Assembly: GCA_022495005.1 (NCBI GenBank)
Contig: JAGYXB010000797.1
Location: 1,667,985-1,731,984 of the forward strand
Length of the DNA: 64,000 nucleotides
Source: Rhyacophila brunnea
Lineage: Eukaryota; Arthropoda; Insecta; Trichoptera; Rhyacophilidae
Direction: 5' to 3'
Below are positions 1-11,466 of this stretch, in pieces. The translations under genes and the position numbers were made by a program. The notes beneath the pieces were generated by a model, which saw only the letters and a program-made list of their open reading frames with translations, was not told where the DNA came from and did not search any database. Positions within the stretch are counted from its first letter, which is position 1, and each line of letters begins with the position of its first letter.

Positions 1-40
1 AAGGGTTAATCCCAAGCGAATTAAATGGAGTTTAACATTA

Positions 41-515
41 AAAATAATTATAAGATAAAAATAACTTTTTATATACAACGTTTTTAAATTTTCTGTTGAA
101 TTATTATGCTCAATATGCTCGAACTTGTACTTGATATGAAGTAAATAAAAAATAAACAAACAAACAAATATAGAATACTGAAATTTTGATTTCCATAGTA
201 ACGCACGTATATATTAATAATTTAGTTGCTAGGACCACCTCCTTAGCAACCAATAATAGTCTTTTACTTTTTACGAATTTTTCTGAAATAACTTTCCATA
301 CAAAACAGAATTAACTGAAAATGAATTCAATTCTGCTTAAAGATGGCTAAAAGTATTAAAAGAATGCATTGGCATCGTGTTCTGATATATTCTAAATTTC
401 AAATGTCTAGCTAGTCGGGAAGTTAGTTAAAAATCGATTGCAAGATTTGTACTGGACAAACAACCACCGGACAAACAAGAATACGAGCTAATAAAAACGT
501 TGTAATAAAACTTTC
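41..515 (+). repeat. MITE-like repeat, family X copy 1
   Basis: First of five copies in the window (others near 3835, 7425, 19115 and 35415). All copies open with TAATTAYAAGATAAA, carry an AACGTTTTTAAATTTTCTG block, and close with TAATAAAAACGTKGTA, so the words TACMACGTTTTTA and TAAAAACGTKGTA face each other near the ends. There is no coding capacity. Where copy 4 interrupts another repeat, the flanks suggest a short ATT duplication. Superfamily unknown. Confidence 0.55.
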
Positions 516-599
516 AGATGATAATATTTCCTTTGTTTTGGATGAGTAAAGGAATTTAATGCCATTATCGAGCCCCTTTCTTCTTCTTAGTCGTCAATT

Positions 600-1018
600 C
601 AGGGCTCGAAATGGACCGGAACGCACAGGAGCTCCTGTTCGTGAAATCTCTGAGAATATCGCTCGATCTCATGGAAAAATTAAATATTGCATTCCGGTTT
701 GTGAATTATTAAAAGGTTATATAAATATTTAAGTACTTTATATATATTTTTTAAAGTTTATACTAAGTTTATCGGAATCATTTAAGTCATTGGACGCTAA
801 AGACGCACCTAGCGCGTAACGATCAGGCGGCCGATCGATGTAATTAGCATGCGTTAATAATTAAAAAGCAATTATCTACTCAACAGTCAATGTGTTAATG
901 TTTATGACGTGACGTAAACCTGAATTTTTATTTCCGACGCCGACATTTTACTTATAACCTAATCATGCATGCGTCAAGACTGCATTCCGGTTCGTGAAAT
1001 TCTCCATTTCGAGCACTG
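600..1018. mobile_element. Non-autonomous hAT-type MITE
   Basis: The ends CAGGGCTCGAAATGG and CCATTTCGAGCACTG form imperfect terminal inverted repeats of the hAT CAG...CTG type. GTCGTCAA is present at 590-597 and again at 1019-1026, an 8-bp duplication offset by two bases on the left. An ATTCCGGTTYGTGAA word recurs inside. No ORF of note. Confidence 0.55.
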
Positions 1019-1802
1019 GTCGTCAATATCAATGCTAAGGGTTTCAAACTCTACCAGCAGTAAAGTTACCTTCAACAATCCTCCCGTAAAGCCTCATACA
1101 CATTTATTACCAATTTTAAGTCAATCGCCAACAGATCAACATCAATTATTACAAACCAATAAACAATAATAATACGTACAAGGTGACCGTGCGCGAGTAA
1201 ATTAGTAACCTAGCCATATAACTAAAATTTCGTAATTTAATAAGATGCCCGTAGCCCATTCACTGCGGAACTTTTGATTATAATCAATGACCACATTTAA
1301 ATAACATGCTAATTATATCTTATATGGCCACCTGATGGGCAACGCACCAGTTGCGTTGGACGCAGTGAATGGGTTTGGAAAAGCATACTGGCGCGAATCC
1401 AGCAGATACAGGTTCAATTCCACAGGGTGTCATATTTTTTTCTACAAAAGTGTTTTTTCTAGTGTGCATATGCATGAGATGTTTTCAAACTATGTCTGTT
1501 CAATATATAGAATTCGATGAATAAAAAAAATAGATAAGTATGTTAGTCACTACACTAAGCAGTCTTTTATCATATTTTTTAAAAATTAAAATGTAACTGC
1601 TAACTATTAGAGATTGCAGTTTTTAAAGTGTACGTACTGGCATATTATTTTTATTTTGTACTAAGTTAAAATAACGGATAAATTCAAGCGATTTTCATTA
1701 CAAACGTAAACCTTAACTGACAACATTGGTCGGCGCGCTTTGCATGGCCATTTACAGAAACTCCCGACTTCAAGACATTCCGTCACCCAAAATGTTGGGG
1801 CT
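1019..1802. other. Non-coding spacer with a possible SINE relic
   Basis: AT-rich sequence without a supportable gene. Near 1405-1435 a B-box-like word (GGTTCAATTCC) followed by GGGTGTC resembles the head of the tRNA-derived SINE2 seen near 59,226. The preceding bases do not form a convincing A box, so only a decayed relic is proposed. Confidence 0.3.
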
Positions 1803-2338
1803 CAGTAGCGAAGGGTGGAGGTAGGCTGTTGAGATCTACGATAAATAGTGCACATGAAACTTTGTTAGTCATACGTGGTTGTTTTTATTGCACTAAGACT
1901 ACAATTTACAGATAGTGTTGGTTAGTTTTTAAAAATCTATTAAACCCTGCATAAACCAAATCATAATAGTTTTGGAATACTTTCGACGATACGACAAAAT
2001 TTTGCACACTTTTACATTCATACATATTTGTTTTCGTTGGATTACACGTCATATTGTTGGTCCATTCATTCAATCAAACTTTAATAGATAAAAAATATAA
2101 TTCTATCTATAAAATATCCAAAGTTAAGTATGATTTAATTGCATAATTTTAGATATTTTATAGCTAGATGAGTATTTTCTGATTATGGCTTGGTTTCGCA
2201 GGGTTTAATTGATTTTTAAAAACTAACCAACACCGTCTGTAAATTGTAGTCTTATGAAAACAAATATGTGTGACTGACAAAGTTTAGTGTGCACTATTTA
2301 TGGCTGATCTAAACAGCCTATATCCACCCTTCGCCACG
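1803..2338. mobile_element. hAT MITE, family H copy 1
   Basis: Starts CAGTAGCGAAGGGTGG and ends with its complement (CCACCCTTCGCCAC). The inverted arms run about 150 bp, through the GTGCACTATTTATGGC and AAACAAATACGTATGAC regions. Imperfect 8-bp flanks TTGGGGCT and ACGGGGCT agree with a hAT duplication. The best copy of the family is at 26,559-27,058. Confidence 0.65.
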
Positions 2339-2640
2339 ACGGGGCTAGAATAAAAATAGCTCACAGCTTTAAATGATATTTCACTATAGGGCCAGACAAT
2401 CGGCGTCTGCCCATAAAATGTATTTTTTAATGTGTTTGGTAATGTTCTGGCTCTTTTAAACTCTGTCTATCCTAGACATGGCTGCTGTTGCCATCCCTGA
2501 CAACGTCTGGTCCATAACCATCTTTGGTTACACGTGACCTGACATAAACAAAGTCGTGTACGATTCCAGACAGTTCGGTGCCATATTTGTGTCTGAGTTA
2601 CTTTAAACATATCCAATTCAATAATATTATATAATATATT
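2339..2640. other. Spacer, nothing recognised
   Basis: Non-coding sequence of mixed composition. No ORF, repeat partner or RNA gene was recognised here. Confidence 0.4.
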
Positions 2641-3045
2641 ATAATATTAATACTATCGACCGAAGATACTTGATGAAATTTGAATTTAAATTCTTATGGA
2701 TTTAAGTCTTATACTATTCCATTTGAGTCGTTTTTTGCGACGCGGGTTTCGCCTTTCGGCATCTTCAGGCACTATTTGCACTCACCAAAAGGCAAGTAAA
2801 CACTGTCAACGAATAGTATCAACTCTAACAAAGCAAAACAATACAAGTGTTTGTAATAAACCCCCTACCTTATCAATAATAATACACTCGATAAGCGTAT
2901 AATAAATCGTCAAACCCTAATAATAGATGATTAGTACATAATTATAAACATTAAAAATACTCCACTCAAAAGGTATAAAATCGTCCATTCTGGGAATAAT
3001 GGTAACATATTGAGAATTAATGGAGTTAACTAATGAGATGGTAAC

Positions 3046-3115
3046 CGGACAAAACAGATCATGATAAAACAGAACATGACAAAACAGAACAGTGACAAAA
3101 CAGAACAGCCAGGGG
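3046..3115 (+). repeat. Short tandem repeat (ACAAAACAGAACAG-like)
   Basis: Four degenerate copies of an approximately 16-bp unit based on GACAAAACAGAACAG. The complement of the same unit appears at 3444-3474 in the opposite arm of the foldback. Confidence 0.7.
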
Positions 3116-3147
3116 GAAAATGAAACATTAATTTTTGTGGAATCTAT

Positions 3148-3182
3148 TTAGGTTAGGTTAGGTTAGGTTAGGTTAGGTTAGG
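3148..3182 (+). repeat. Interstitial telomere-type array (TTAGG)7
   Basis: Seven perfect tandem TTAGG units. TTAGG is the ancestral arthropod telomere repeat and is missing in Diptera. Here it sits inside a foldback element, so it is interstitial and not a chromosome end. Confidence 0.9.
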
Positions 3183-3834
3183 TCAATATTTCGTTGTACC
3201 TAGTCACCCAATCATTTTGAACATATTATTATATCGATTAAAATGAGATATCCTAAGCTTGCCGGCAAAGTCCCGTTTATTTGAGGCTTTCTAGCGATTA
3301 GGAATGCAGAAATTAGGTATATAATTTGATTTATTATGGCGTATTGAAAATCTCTGCTATTAAAAATCTATCAACATAATAGAGATAGGACAATTTTAAT
3401 ATTAAATTTATATTTTTCCTGAAAGGTCATAGTTATATTTATCGTTGTTCTGTTTTGTCACTGTTCTGTTTTTTGATAAACCAATGAGATACATCTACGG
3501 AAGTTTTTTACCTACTTTATTATATTGATTTGTTATATAAGTTAGAGTTCATAGTATTCGTTGTCAGTGTGTATTTGCCTTTAGGTAAGTGTACACAGTG
3601 CCTGAAGATGCCGAAAGGCGAAACCTGGGTCACAAAAAATGACTCAAATGGAATAGTAAAAAACTTAAATCCACTAGAATTTATATCCAATTCAGATGAC
3701 GTATCCGATAATATTGTGATGTCTTTTTAACGGATACGTGCGATAATCAATTTTATTGATAACCATGCAGTCAATCAGTGGCGGATTTAAGGATTCGAAG
3801 GTCTAATGCACTGATTGATTTTGAGGTCCTCCAC

Positions 3835-4365
3835 GATAAATAAAAATTATCTACAAATAATTACAAGATAAAAAAACTTTTTATACACCGTGTTTTTAAA
3901 TTTTCTGTTGAATCATTTAAACTTGACAATTCTATGTATTAATAATTTAGGACAAATAAGGCAATTGTGAACAAATCATGTTTTTGCTATTTTGCAACAA
4001 ACAAACAAATATAGAATACTGAAATGTCATTTTGATTTACATAGTAACGCACGTATATATTAATAATTTAACCCCCCCTTAGCAACCAATAATAGTGGAT
4101 TGGATTACGGATTTCTTCCGAAATAGCTTTTCATACAAAACAGAATTAAATGAAAATGAATTCAAGTCTGCTTAAATACAGGTAAAAGTATTAAAAGAAT
4201 GCATGGGCATCGTGTTCTGATATCAATGACATTATTCTGATATATTCTAAAAGTTTCAAATGTCTAGCTAGTCGGGAAGTTAGTTAAAAATCGATTGCAA
4301 GATTTGTACTGGATAAATAACCACCGGACAAACAAGAATACGAGCTAAGAGAAACGTGGTAAAAT
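3835..4365 (+). repeat. Family X copy 2
   Basis: Matches copy 1 from AATAATTACAAGATAAAA to GAGAAACGTGGTAAAAT. It is preceded at 3777 by CAGTGGCGGATTTAAGG, which resembles an isolated hAT terminus. Confidence 0.55.
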
Positions 4366-4689
4366 ACCAATGTATCTCTTTCATAGAGTGACATTCCGTT
4401 ACTGAAAATAATTGTTATTGAAGATCGTGCAGTGATTGTATACTTTATTTTTGAGAAAAACGCATTTTTTAAGGAATTGGTATAATTCAATAATTTTACG
4501 ACTGGTTTGATCTGTTTCGAGGCACCATATTAAAACCGTTTTATTGCTATTTCTTTGCTTTTAAATGTCATCTAGTGAACGTTTTAAATTTATAATTTGT
4601 AATGTTAACTATATGTAAAAATGAAAATAAATTGAATTGAATTCTTTTGACGAATATATTTTGTGTCATCTAGCATTCTAATTCGGGTT

Positions 4690-4960
4690 TCCCTCTGATT
4701 AGCGACGGGAAAAACATCGAGAACGTTAACAGCTTCAAATATATGGGGGTACACATCACGGTAGATGCCATTTTACAAAGAAAACTCGCTATCCGAATGG
4801 AAATGGCTGGAGCAATATTCAATTTGATGCGGGTGTCTGGAACTCACAATTATTGTACTCGGTAAAAACCAAATACCGTCTGACGATGCTGCTTTACGGT
4901 AGTGAATCACGGTAACGAAGGCTCAGACTAGAACAAGGACTAAACCAAATGCCGTAGACT
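4690..4960 (+). pseudogene. LINE reverse transcriptase fragment
   Basis: Conceptual translation gives ENVNSFKYMGVHI, then a decayed match to the segment that follows the catalytic palm in non-LTR retrotransposon polymerases (FKYLG-x-I, an RI-x-x-A stretch, LLYGSE-like). Stops and frame changes interrupt it. Only about 90 residues remain. It runs into an oppositely oriented LINE tail at 4979. Clade not assigned. Confidence 0.6.
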
Positions 4961-4978
4961 CTCTTCTTGGTCGTGCAC

Positions 4979-5494
4979 TCATGGCTGAGGATCGTGACCA
5001 CATTTAAATTTCGCCATCCTTTGAGCGACCAAGACTTTCCATCCTTCTCGATCTTCCGCTTCCCTCAGGGCAGAATGGATGGTGCCCCCAGTCAGCTCTT
5101 TCACTTGGTCGCTCCATCGCGCATATGCTCTTCCTCTGCTTTGCCTTCCTTGGAGGCTACCCAAAACTACCAGTCTCTCCAGATTGTCCGGTCCACGCCT
5201 GATAATATGTCCAAAAAACTGCAGAATTCTTCTCAGACATATCGTCGAGAGCCGTTCGTTCAACTTCAGTCTCTGGATGATTGACTGGTTCGTCCTGTGC
5301 TCCGTCCAAGAAATGCGAAGCATTCGGTGCCAACACCACATCTCAAAGGCATCAATTGCCTTCCGTTCTCTTGCCTTCAGGGTCCATGACTCGACTCCGT
5401 ACAGAAATATCGAGAACACTAATGTTTTCACAAGCATCATTTTTGTGGCAATCGAAATTCCCCGATCCTTCCATATAGTGATAAGGCGTGGCAT
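4979..5494 (-). pseudogene. LINE reverse transcriptase C-terminus (5'-truncated)
   Basis: A 171-codon open frame matching the C-terminal domain of a non-LTR retrotransposon polymerase. Seen in order: FLYGVESWTL (thumb-side motif common in insect LINEs), FEMWCWHRML, FGHIIRRG, then a basic RGRAYARWSDQVKELTG stretch and a WK-x-L-V end. The endonuclease and the catalytic YADD-type core are absent. This is the usual 5' truncation. The upstream end abuts the family R repeat at 5505. Confidence 0.8.
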
Positions 5495-5504
5495 GGTGGA
5501 TATT

Positions 5505-5832
5505 GAAATTTATTTATTTTACATATAATGAACATAACAAATTATAAATTCAAAGCGTTCACAACATGATATAATGTGAGTGTGTGAGAACAATTTTTCA
5601 AATAAAAATACAGGGTAATGTGAGTAAATAATATAATAAGAAAAATAAAAGTACGTGGAAGCACACAGAGTTAACTAGGTTGATAGACCCTATCTTAAAT
5701 ACTTATAAAAAACGTCCACCTAAATTCTTTTCACGTAAGTGGAATATATCAATATCCGAAGCGATTTGATTAAACATAGTTATTGTCCAACCAATTGACA
5801 TTAATAATGGCAGGTTGGCTCTGCACCTTCTC
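5505..5832 (+). repeat. Dispersed repeat R, probable LINE 3' UTR
   Basis: Near-match in reverse complement to 24,465-24,790; shorter pieces lie at 4575-4640 and 31,603-31,670. Shared words include AAATTATAAATTCAAAGCG, GGAAGCACACAGAGT and AACGTCCACCTAAATTC. Several pieces start at the same AT-rich end, as 5'-truncated LINE 3' ends do. No ORF. Confidence 0.5.
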
Positions 5833-6067
5833 TCGATCATGTCCGATCCTATTAAGGATCATATGGGCCTCCACAGAGTGGAGGTTTGTATTGACAGATT
5901 ATGTTTTTACGAGAAATGGATGTCAGCCACTTGCTCAACCTATTAGGTCCATACTCTGACTCATACACAAATTGAAAATTAATTTGTGTACTTGTCAGAC
6001 CGAGGATTCAAACCTGGGACCCACGACGCAGTAGGCCAACGCTTAAGCCGCGCGGCTATCGTGGGTG
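5833..6067 (-). mobile_element. SINE1, tRNA-derived SINE
   Basis: One of six copies (also 9113, 14880/15751, 17584, 20190 and 30288). Read on the minus strand it has a pol III A box in the GCTTAAGCGTTGG region and a B box (GGTTTGAATCC here; GGTTCGAATCC in better copies). The unrelated body contains AGGTTGAGCAAGTGGCTGAC and ends GGATCGGACATGATCGA. The tRNA-like head is not a functional tRNA. Confidence 0.8.
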
Positions 6068-6194
6068 CACCTTGGGAGAACAAACAATGGATGCCCACAA
6101 TTCTTAATATAATTATCAGAGACACACAAGCAGAGTTTCCATTTAAGTACGTCGCGTATAAATCTGATATAAATATGGCTGAAGGCGAAGATGG

Positions 6195-6770
6195 AGAAAT
6201 CTTTATACACTTCTTCTTATTGTGCCATCCCCTAGCGGAGGTCGGCCACCATCAAGGCGATCTTATCTTTGTCGTCTTCAACCCGGAACAGTTCGGTGGA
6301 GCTGCACTCGGAGGTTCTTAAGCCACGAAATGCGGCGCCGTCCTCGGCTACGCTTCCCATTGATCTTTCCTTAAATGACAAGTTGGGGAATGCCTTATTT
6401 TTGTCCTCTCATAATATGGCCGAGGTATTGTAGTTTCCTGGTTTTGATACTACGTAGAACTTCTCTGTCCTTCCCCATTCAATTGAGAACTTCAACATTT
6501 TTCACCCGGCCAGTCCAAGAAATTTTGAGGATGCGTCTATACAGCCACATCTCGAAAGCATCAAGTCTCCGTGACATCTCTTGGTTTAGCGTCCATACTT
6601 CCTTACCATAGAAAAGAATTGAGAGCACATAACAACGTACCATACGCAGTCTCAGACCTAGGTTAAGATCTCAATTGCTAAGGAGGCGTCTCATTTTGAG
6701 AAAGGTGCTCCTTGCGATCTCAATATTCTAGTTTTTATTTTCTGAGACTGGTCCCATTTCTCATTGACCC
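6195..6770 (-). pseudogene. Decayed LINE reverse transcriptase tail
   Basis: In broken minus-strand frames, matches to RRLDAFEMW, ILKISW and ERTKIRHSP identify the C-terminal part of a LINE polymerase related to the one at 4979. Several frameshifts and stops are present. It is older than its neighbour. Confidence 0.6.
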
Positions 6771-7420
6771 ATGTACCTAAATATTTATAATGGAAGAAGC
6801 AAAATACGAACAGATATGAAATTCACTGCCCTGATAATATTAAACTATACCAAATAAATACTTTCCGACACTTTCGGGAAAATCAAATAATAAAATGGCA
6901 ATTAGGAATATTCTTCGCCGAAATAAACATCAAAGTAATGAAATATAAGTACCTACTGGCCTATTGCTTGGCATAAAAGAAAGTTGATCGCAACTGATAA
7001 AGTAAAATAGTTTTTTTTTCTTTCGGTGTTTTCCATTGAACGCCAAGGTCGTAAAAGTTTCGAGTGCCAATAGTAATTGATAAAATTACAATGCTCCACG
7101 GAAAACTGTGTTTTCACTTTCTTTCCGAGATAAATTATTGATTTAGTTTATTATACGTAAATAAATCAAATTATTTCAACGGAAAAACGTCTACATATCG
7201 GGCGAATAAATTCATACGCTCATTGAAAAAGCTTTGGTATTGAAAAAAAATCATGACATAACATTATATGTCTTGGTTTATCTGTCTGTAACGCATAAGC
7301 TGTATCCTCTCTGGTGCACATAAATTTTCATGTTAAAAAGTTGCGTCTTTGTTGCGCGATCTTATAAGTAAAAAACCCAGGTTGCATTTCGCTCACACTA
7401 TTCACTACTTATATTCTTTT
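6771..7420. other. Spacer, nothing recognised
   Basis: AT-rich, with no supportable ORF, RNA gene or repeat partner. Confidence 0.4.
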
Positions 7421-7424
7421 AAAG

Positions 7425-7935
7425 TTTCGCTTTTGAAGACATTTTACCACGTTATTCTTAGCTCGTATTCTTGTTTGTCCGGTGGCTGTTTATCCAGTAA
7501 AAGTCTTGCAATTGATTTTAAACTAACTTCCCGAATAGCTATACATTTGAAACTTTTAGAATATATCAGAACAGAACACGATGTCAATGCATTCTTTTAA
7601 TACTTTTAGCCATCTTTAATTAGAATTGAATTCATGTTCAGTTAATTCTGTTTTGTATGAAAAGTTATTTCGACACCATTATTGGTTGCTAGGGGTCTGG
7701 GGTCCTAGCAACTAAATTATTAATATATACTCGTACGTGCGTTACTATGGAAATCAAAATGACATTTCAGTATTCTATATTTGTTTGTTTGTTGCAAAAT
7801 ACCAAAAAAAATGATTTGTCCTAAATTATTAATACATAGAATTGTCAAGTTTAAATGATTCAACGGACAATTTAAAAACGAGGTATATAAAAAGTTATTT
7901 TTATCTTGTAATTATTTATAAATAAAAAAAATATA
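7425..7935 (-). repeat. Family X copy 3
   Basis: Reverse-complement copy of X, running from TTACCACGTTATTCTTAGC to TATCTTGTAATTATTTATAA. Confidence 0.55.
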
Positions 7936-7984
7936 TTTTAAATCAGTACCAATGAAACTCACGTAAAATACATCGGATTTATCA

Positions 7985-8850
7985 AAATATATGCATACCT
8001 ATACATATTGGTATTGAAATCAAAGCGTTCTTTACCTATGAACATTACTTTTAATGTCATATAAAAATCGTGATTTATTGAGCGCATCGGCAAGAATGGT
8101 GACAGGTGGCACTGCCATCTTTTTTCTAAGTCTTCTTCGCCGTGTCGGGTCTTCATGTGTCGCTCTAGAAGTTGGCGAAGGCAACACCATTTTCCTCGGC
8201 TTGTAGGATCTCGTTGAAATTGCAGCTTACTGGGCAAGCCTTGCATGAAAAAAGGTGCTCCATGTTTTCCATTTCACCGCACTCGCAGTTTTAGTCATCG
8301 GAGAACCCTCACTTCACCATGTTGTTTCAAGAGCTCCCTACCATGGTTCTCAGTCTGTTTATGGCTTTCCATGTACGGTATCCGAGACTGACTCCGGGTG
8401 GGAAATGCTTTGCTGGCTTTGTTCGCCTCCCATGCAGATAGTCTATCTTCTTCTGGTGGGACGATCAGATGTATGGTTGTCGCCATAAAACTTCATCAGA
8501 ATTTTAGTCTAGTTTTTCACATTTGATACCCATGCATGACGTGTCGCAGGTCCCTCTCATGGGCTGCAGTTTCGCCTCGGATTGGGGGGGGGCGATTCCT
8601 GAAATCACGCGAACTTTGGGGACAAGCGTTGGTTACAAGCACCCCGTCACGATCCGGCAGGTTTCGTTAAGCGCAGTGTCCACAATATGTCTCGTGTGCG
8701 TAGACTTGTGTCATACCGGACAGGCGTACTCGACCAACGAATTGCATTGTGCAAGGGCGGAGACCCTGAGTGTATGTGGTTGAGCTCCACACGTATTGCC
8801 GTTTAGCCTTCTCAGAATACTGTTCCTTGCTAGGGGCGGCAGGTTATATA
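7985..8850 (-). pseudogene. LINE reverse transcriptase C-terminus, broken
   Basis: Minus-strand pieces in order: NLPPLARNSILRRLNG, LRVSALAQCNSLVEYACPVW, ALNETCRIVTGCLKPT, a WKAINRLRT-like piece, then a cysteine cluster CECGEMENMEHLFSC. This order (thumb, then a C-terminal Cys-rich motif) is that of a non-LTR polymerase different from the RGR-x-x-x-RW type at 4979. At least three frame changes and several stops break it. The upstream junction is a small CAGGCTGGTATGGTGA tandem repeat at about 8866-8925. Confidence 0.75.
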
Positions 8851-9112
8851 AAAGTATGGTGAAGCAGGCTGGTATGGTGAGGCAGGCTGGTATGATGAAA
8901 AAGTATGGTGAGACTGGCTGGTAATCAAGCAGTGGCAAAATTTCCACGTTAACATTATATTATATGGGTATATTATAATGACCAAAGTAAATCCTTTGTG
9001 ATGCCCTAAAATTTTTTTATCGCGTCGCTATTTCTTGTAAGTTGTCGGCTATTAGTTGTTGGCCTGCTGCATTCAGTTTTCTTTTCTCTTTTTATTTAAT
9101 ACCTCTATGGTA

Positions 9113-9370
9113 CCTCTCGGTGGCCGCGCGGGTTAAGCGTTGGACTATAACGCCGTGGGTCCCAGGTTCGAATCCTGGGTTTGGCAAGTACACATACTGT
9201 TGATGTCGATATTATTTTTCAGTTTGTGTATGAGTCCTAGTGTGGACCTATTAGGTTGAGCAAGTGGCTGACATCCATTTCTCGTAAAAAAACAAAATCT
9301 GTTAATACAAACCTCTACTCTGTGGGGGTCCATATGATCCTAATAGGATCGGACATGGTCGAAGATGGTA
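9113..9370 (+). mobile_element. SINE1 copy
   Basis: A nearly complete copy. The A box (GGTTAAGCGTTGG) and B box (GGTTCGAATCC) are spaced as in a tRNA. The common body follows, then the end GGATCGGACATGGTCGAAG. Confidence 0.85.
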
Positions 9371-10032
9371 CCTTACCTCTGTCTTCATTCTGGTATTAAT
9401 GCAGTGTTGCTTATAGGACAGTGTCCGATCTAGGGTGATTCCCTTGTATTTTGGGCTCTTTGTGAGTTACTTATATTTCTTTTAACAAAATTATGTACAT
9501 ATTATGTTTATAAATCTTTTGTATATTATATTATGTCAGATATTAATGTTTAAACAATTATAATAATAATATATATTGTATTGCGGTAAATGAAGTCTTT
9601 GAAAATTTGTATTGCATGTAAAATATAAACGGAATTATTTATATTGGGTGAAAATTTGCTTTTTGTATCAGCTAAGCTCGACATAGCATGAAATTTGTTG
9701 TATCCCTTTTTATTATAAGAGGGAGGTTCGCAAAATTTAAATTCCTCCCTTGGCGGAATTTTCATTATGGCATTTTGGACCCTTTATCTTGCACGCAATT
9801 GTTTATTTGCTATGATGGTAATACGAAATATACAGTGGCGTGCCGCGATACAGTGTTTCAATAAAGTCTTATTAATTATAAAATGTAGGTACTCAATAAT
9901 CTAATAACGCGTCTAAATAGAAAGAATGTCTAACGCTGTCGTAATGAATTCAAAGCGTGTTAGTAGCGTGTTAATATAATCAATATTTTTTATTTATAGT
10001 TTATTTTAAGTCTTAATTAATATTGTACTAAT
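9371..10032. other. Spacer, nothing recognised
   Basis: Strongly AT-rich; no gene or repeat partner recognised. Confidence 0.4.
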
Positions 10033-10616
10033 ACTATCGACCGATTTTTACCGACACCGACATTTTAAGTCGATTTTTACCGATGTTTACCGACATTTTA
10101 AGTCCCGCTTACTATCTCGTCGAACTAAAAGCACTCTTTACAAAACACTTGTAAAGCCAGTGCTCACGTACGCATCGGAAACCTGGACATTAACTCTGCG
10201 AAATGAACGAGCCCTGAACATCTTTGAAAGAAAAATTCTCCTCCGTATATATGGACCGATCAGGGATGGCACCAATTGGAGGAGAAGATATAATGCTGAG
10301 CTCTACGGACTGTACGAAGATTGCAGCGCAGTTCAATCAATTAAGATTGGGAGACTGCAATGGCTAGGTCATGTGCACCGTATGAATGACAATGAACCGG
10401 CAAAGAGAGTGATGTCCAGCAATCCAATAGGACGTCGAAGAAGAGGGAGGCCAAAGATTCGCTGGTTAGATGGAGCTGCCAGTGACTGCCGTATTCTGGG
10501 GTACCAAATTGGAAAGCGGCCACACTGGATAGGGACAGGTGGAGGGAGCTGTTGGAGGAGGCCAGGACCCACACCGGGTTGTCGCGCCCCTGATGATGAT
10601 GATGACTATCGACCGA
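10033..10616 (+). mobile_element. 5'-truncated LINE inserted in repeat K, with 12-bp TSD
   Basis: ACTATCGACCGA at 10,033-10,044 recurs at 10,605-10,616. The repeat-K sequence resumes directly after the second copy. The 3' end is a short (TGA)n tail. From about 10,115 it encodes a polymerase C-terminus in one open frame: LVKPVLTYASETWTL, then RLQWLGHVHRM, then a basic RRRGRPKIRW motif. The left 50-70 bp (TTTTTACCGACA repeats) are of uncertain origin. Confidence 0.75.
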
Positions 10617-11463
10617 AGGTACTTGATGGAATTTGAATTCTAATGAATTTAAGTTTTGTACTATTCCCAGCGCCATCTTTAGATTAATAAAGCCTGAGCA
10701 TATCGGTTTGCACAAGCAACGAGTGGTCCACTGTTCAGCTGTCAAAATCAGATCCCAGATTGCTTGACATATTATTGATTCGCCCTTTCTCGTTTCAAAT
10801 TGAATTATAAAAAATTCTCAAATCAAATATATTAATAAATTATAAATAATATACATTCCTGTTATTCATCAGCTATCAAAGTCAGACTAGTCCTTCACAC
10901 AAAGACCGGTGGTAATATCGATTTCCAAAAAATATGTAGCATTGATCTATGCATTACATTTATAGAAAGTGTGTTAATGCTAGCGTATTATTTATCATGT
11001 AACTTATCTATTTATATCAAACCATTCCCTGTGTGAATACGACAGACGCGTCAGTATGAGCACTCTATAGAAAAATGACAGGTCTTCCTTAGACAACAAT
11101 GGGAGGGGCGTAAAAAGTAGGACCAGTCGTTGTGAATGTATCGGCTTTCTACTTTAGTCGGCAATGACTAGTCCATTTAAGTCGTTTTTTGCGACCCGCC
11201 TTTCGGTATCTTCAGGCACTGTGTGCACTCACCAAAAGGCAAATACACACTGGCAACAAATACAGTTAACTCTAACTTATATAACAAATTAGCACAATAA
11301 AGTTGGTAAAAACTAATTTATCAACTAAGTACCTATTAAGTCAAAGATCACAATAAAAAATATAACAAACAAATTATAAATAATTGAAGTGTTTGTAAAA
11401 AAACCCCTACCTTATCACAATAATAAACTCGATAAGCGTATAAATCGTCAAACCTAATAACAA
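10605..11463 (+). repeat. Repeat K copy, split
   Basis: Positions 10,605-10,670 match the first part of the K arm and 11,165-11,463 match the rest, from CCATTTAAGTCG to CTCGATAAGCGTATAAATCG. About 495 bp of unrelated sequence lies between them. No terminal repeats of the intervening piece were recognised. Confidence 0.5.
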
Positions 11464-11466
11464 GAA

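Larger units (their letters stand above)
2640..3700. repeat. Foldback (inverted) repeat, family K
   Basis: The left arm (about 2653-2930) and the right arm (about 3525-3700) are imperfect reverse complements over roughly 170 bp, sharing CGCCTTTCGGCATCTTCAGG, GGATTTAAGT and CCATTTGAGTC. A second inverted pair lies further in: ACAAAACAGAACAG repeats at 3046-3115 and their complement at 3444-3474. The centre holds a (TTAGG)7 array. Related sequence recurs at 10,605-10,670 and 11,165-11,463. The short ORFs inside are not coding by any evidence seen. Confidence 0.55.

Noticed and set aside
3530..3730. 66-codon frame including CLKMPKGETW
   Set aside because: Lies in the right arm of the foldback; the start is not ATG and the other copies of the repeat do not keep the frame.
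5079..5528. 149-codon plus-strand frame
   Set aside because: Antisense shadow of the LINE polymerase tail on the minus strand.
9113..9190. tRNA-like sequence with A and B boxes
   Set aside because: The same head is present in six SINE1 copies followed by a common body, and the anticodon arm does not fold; SINE, not tRNA.
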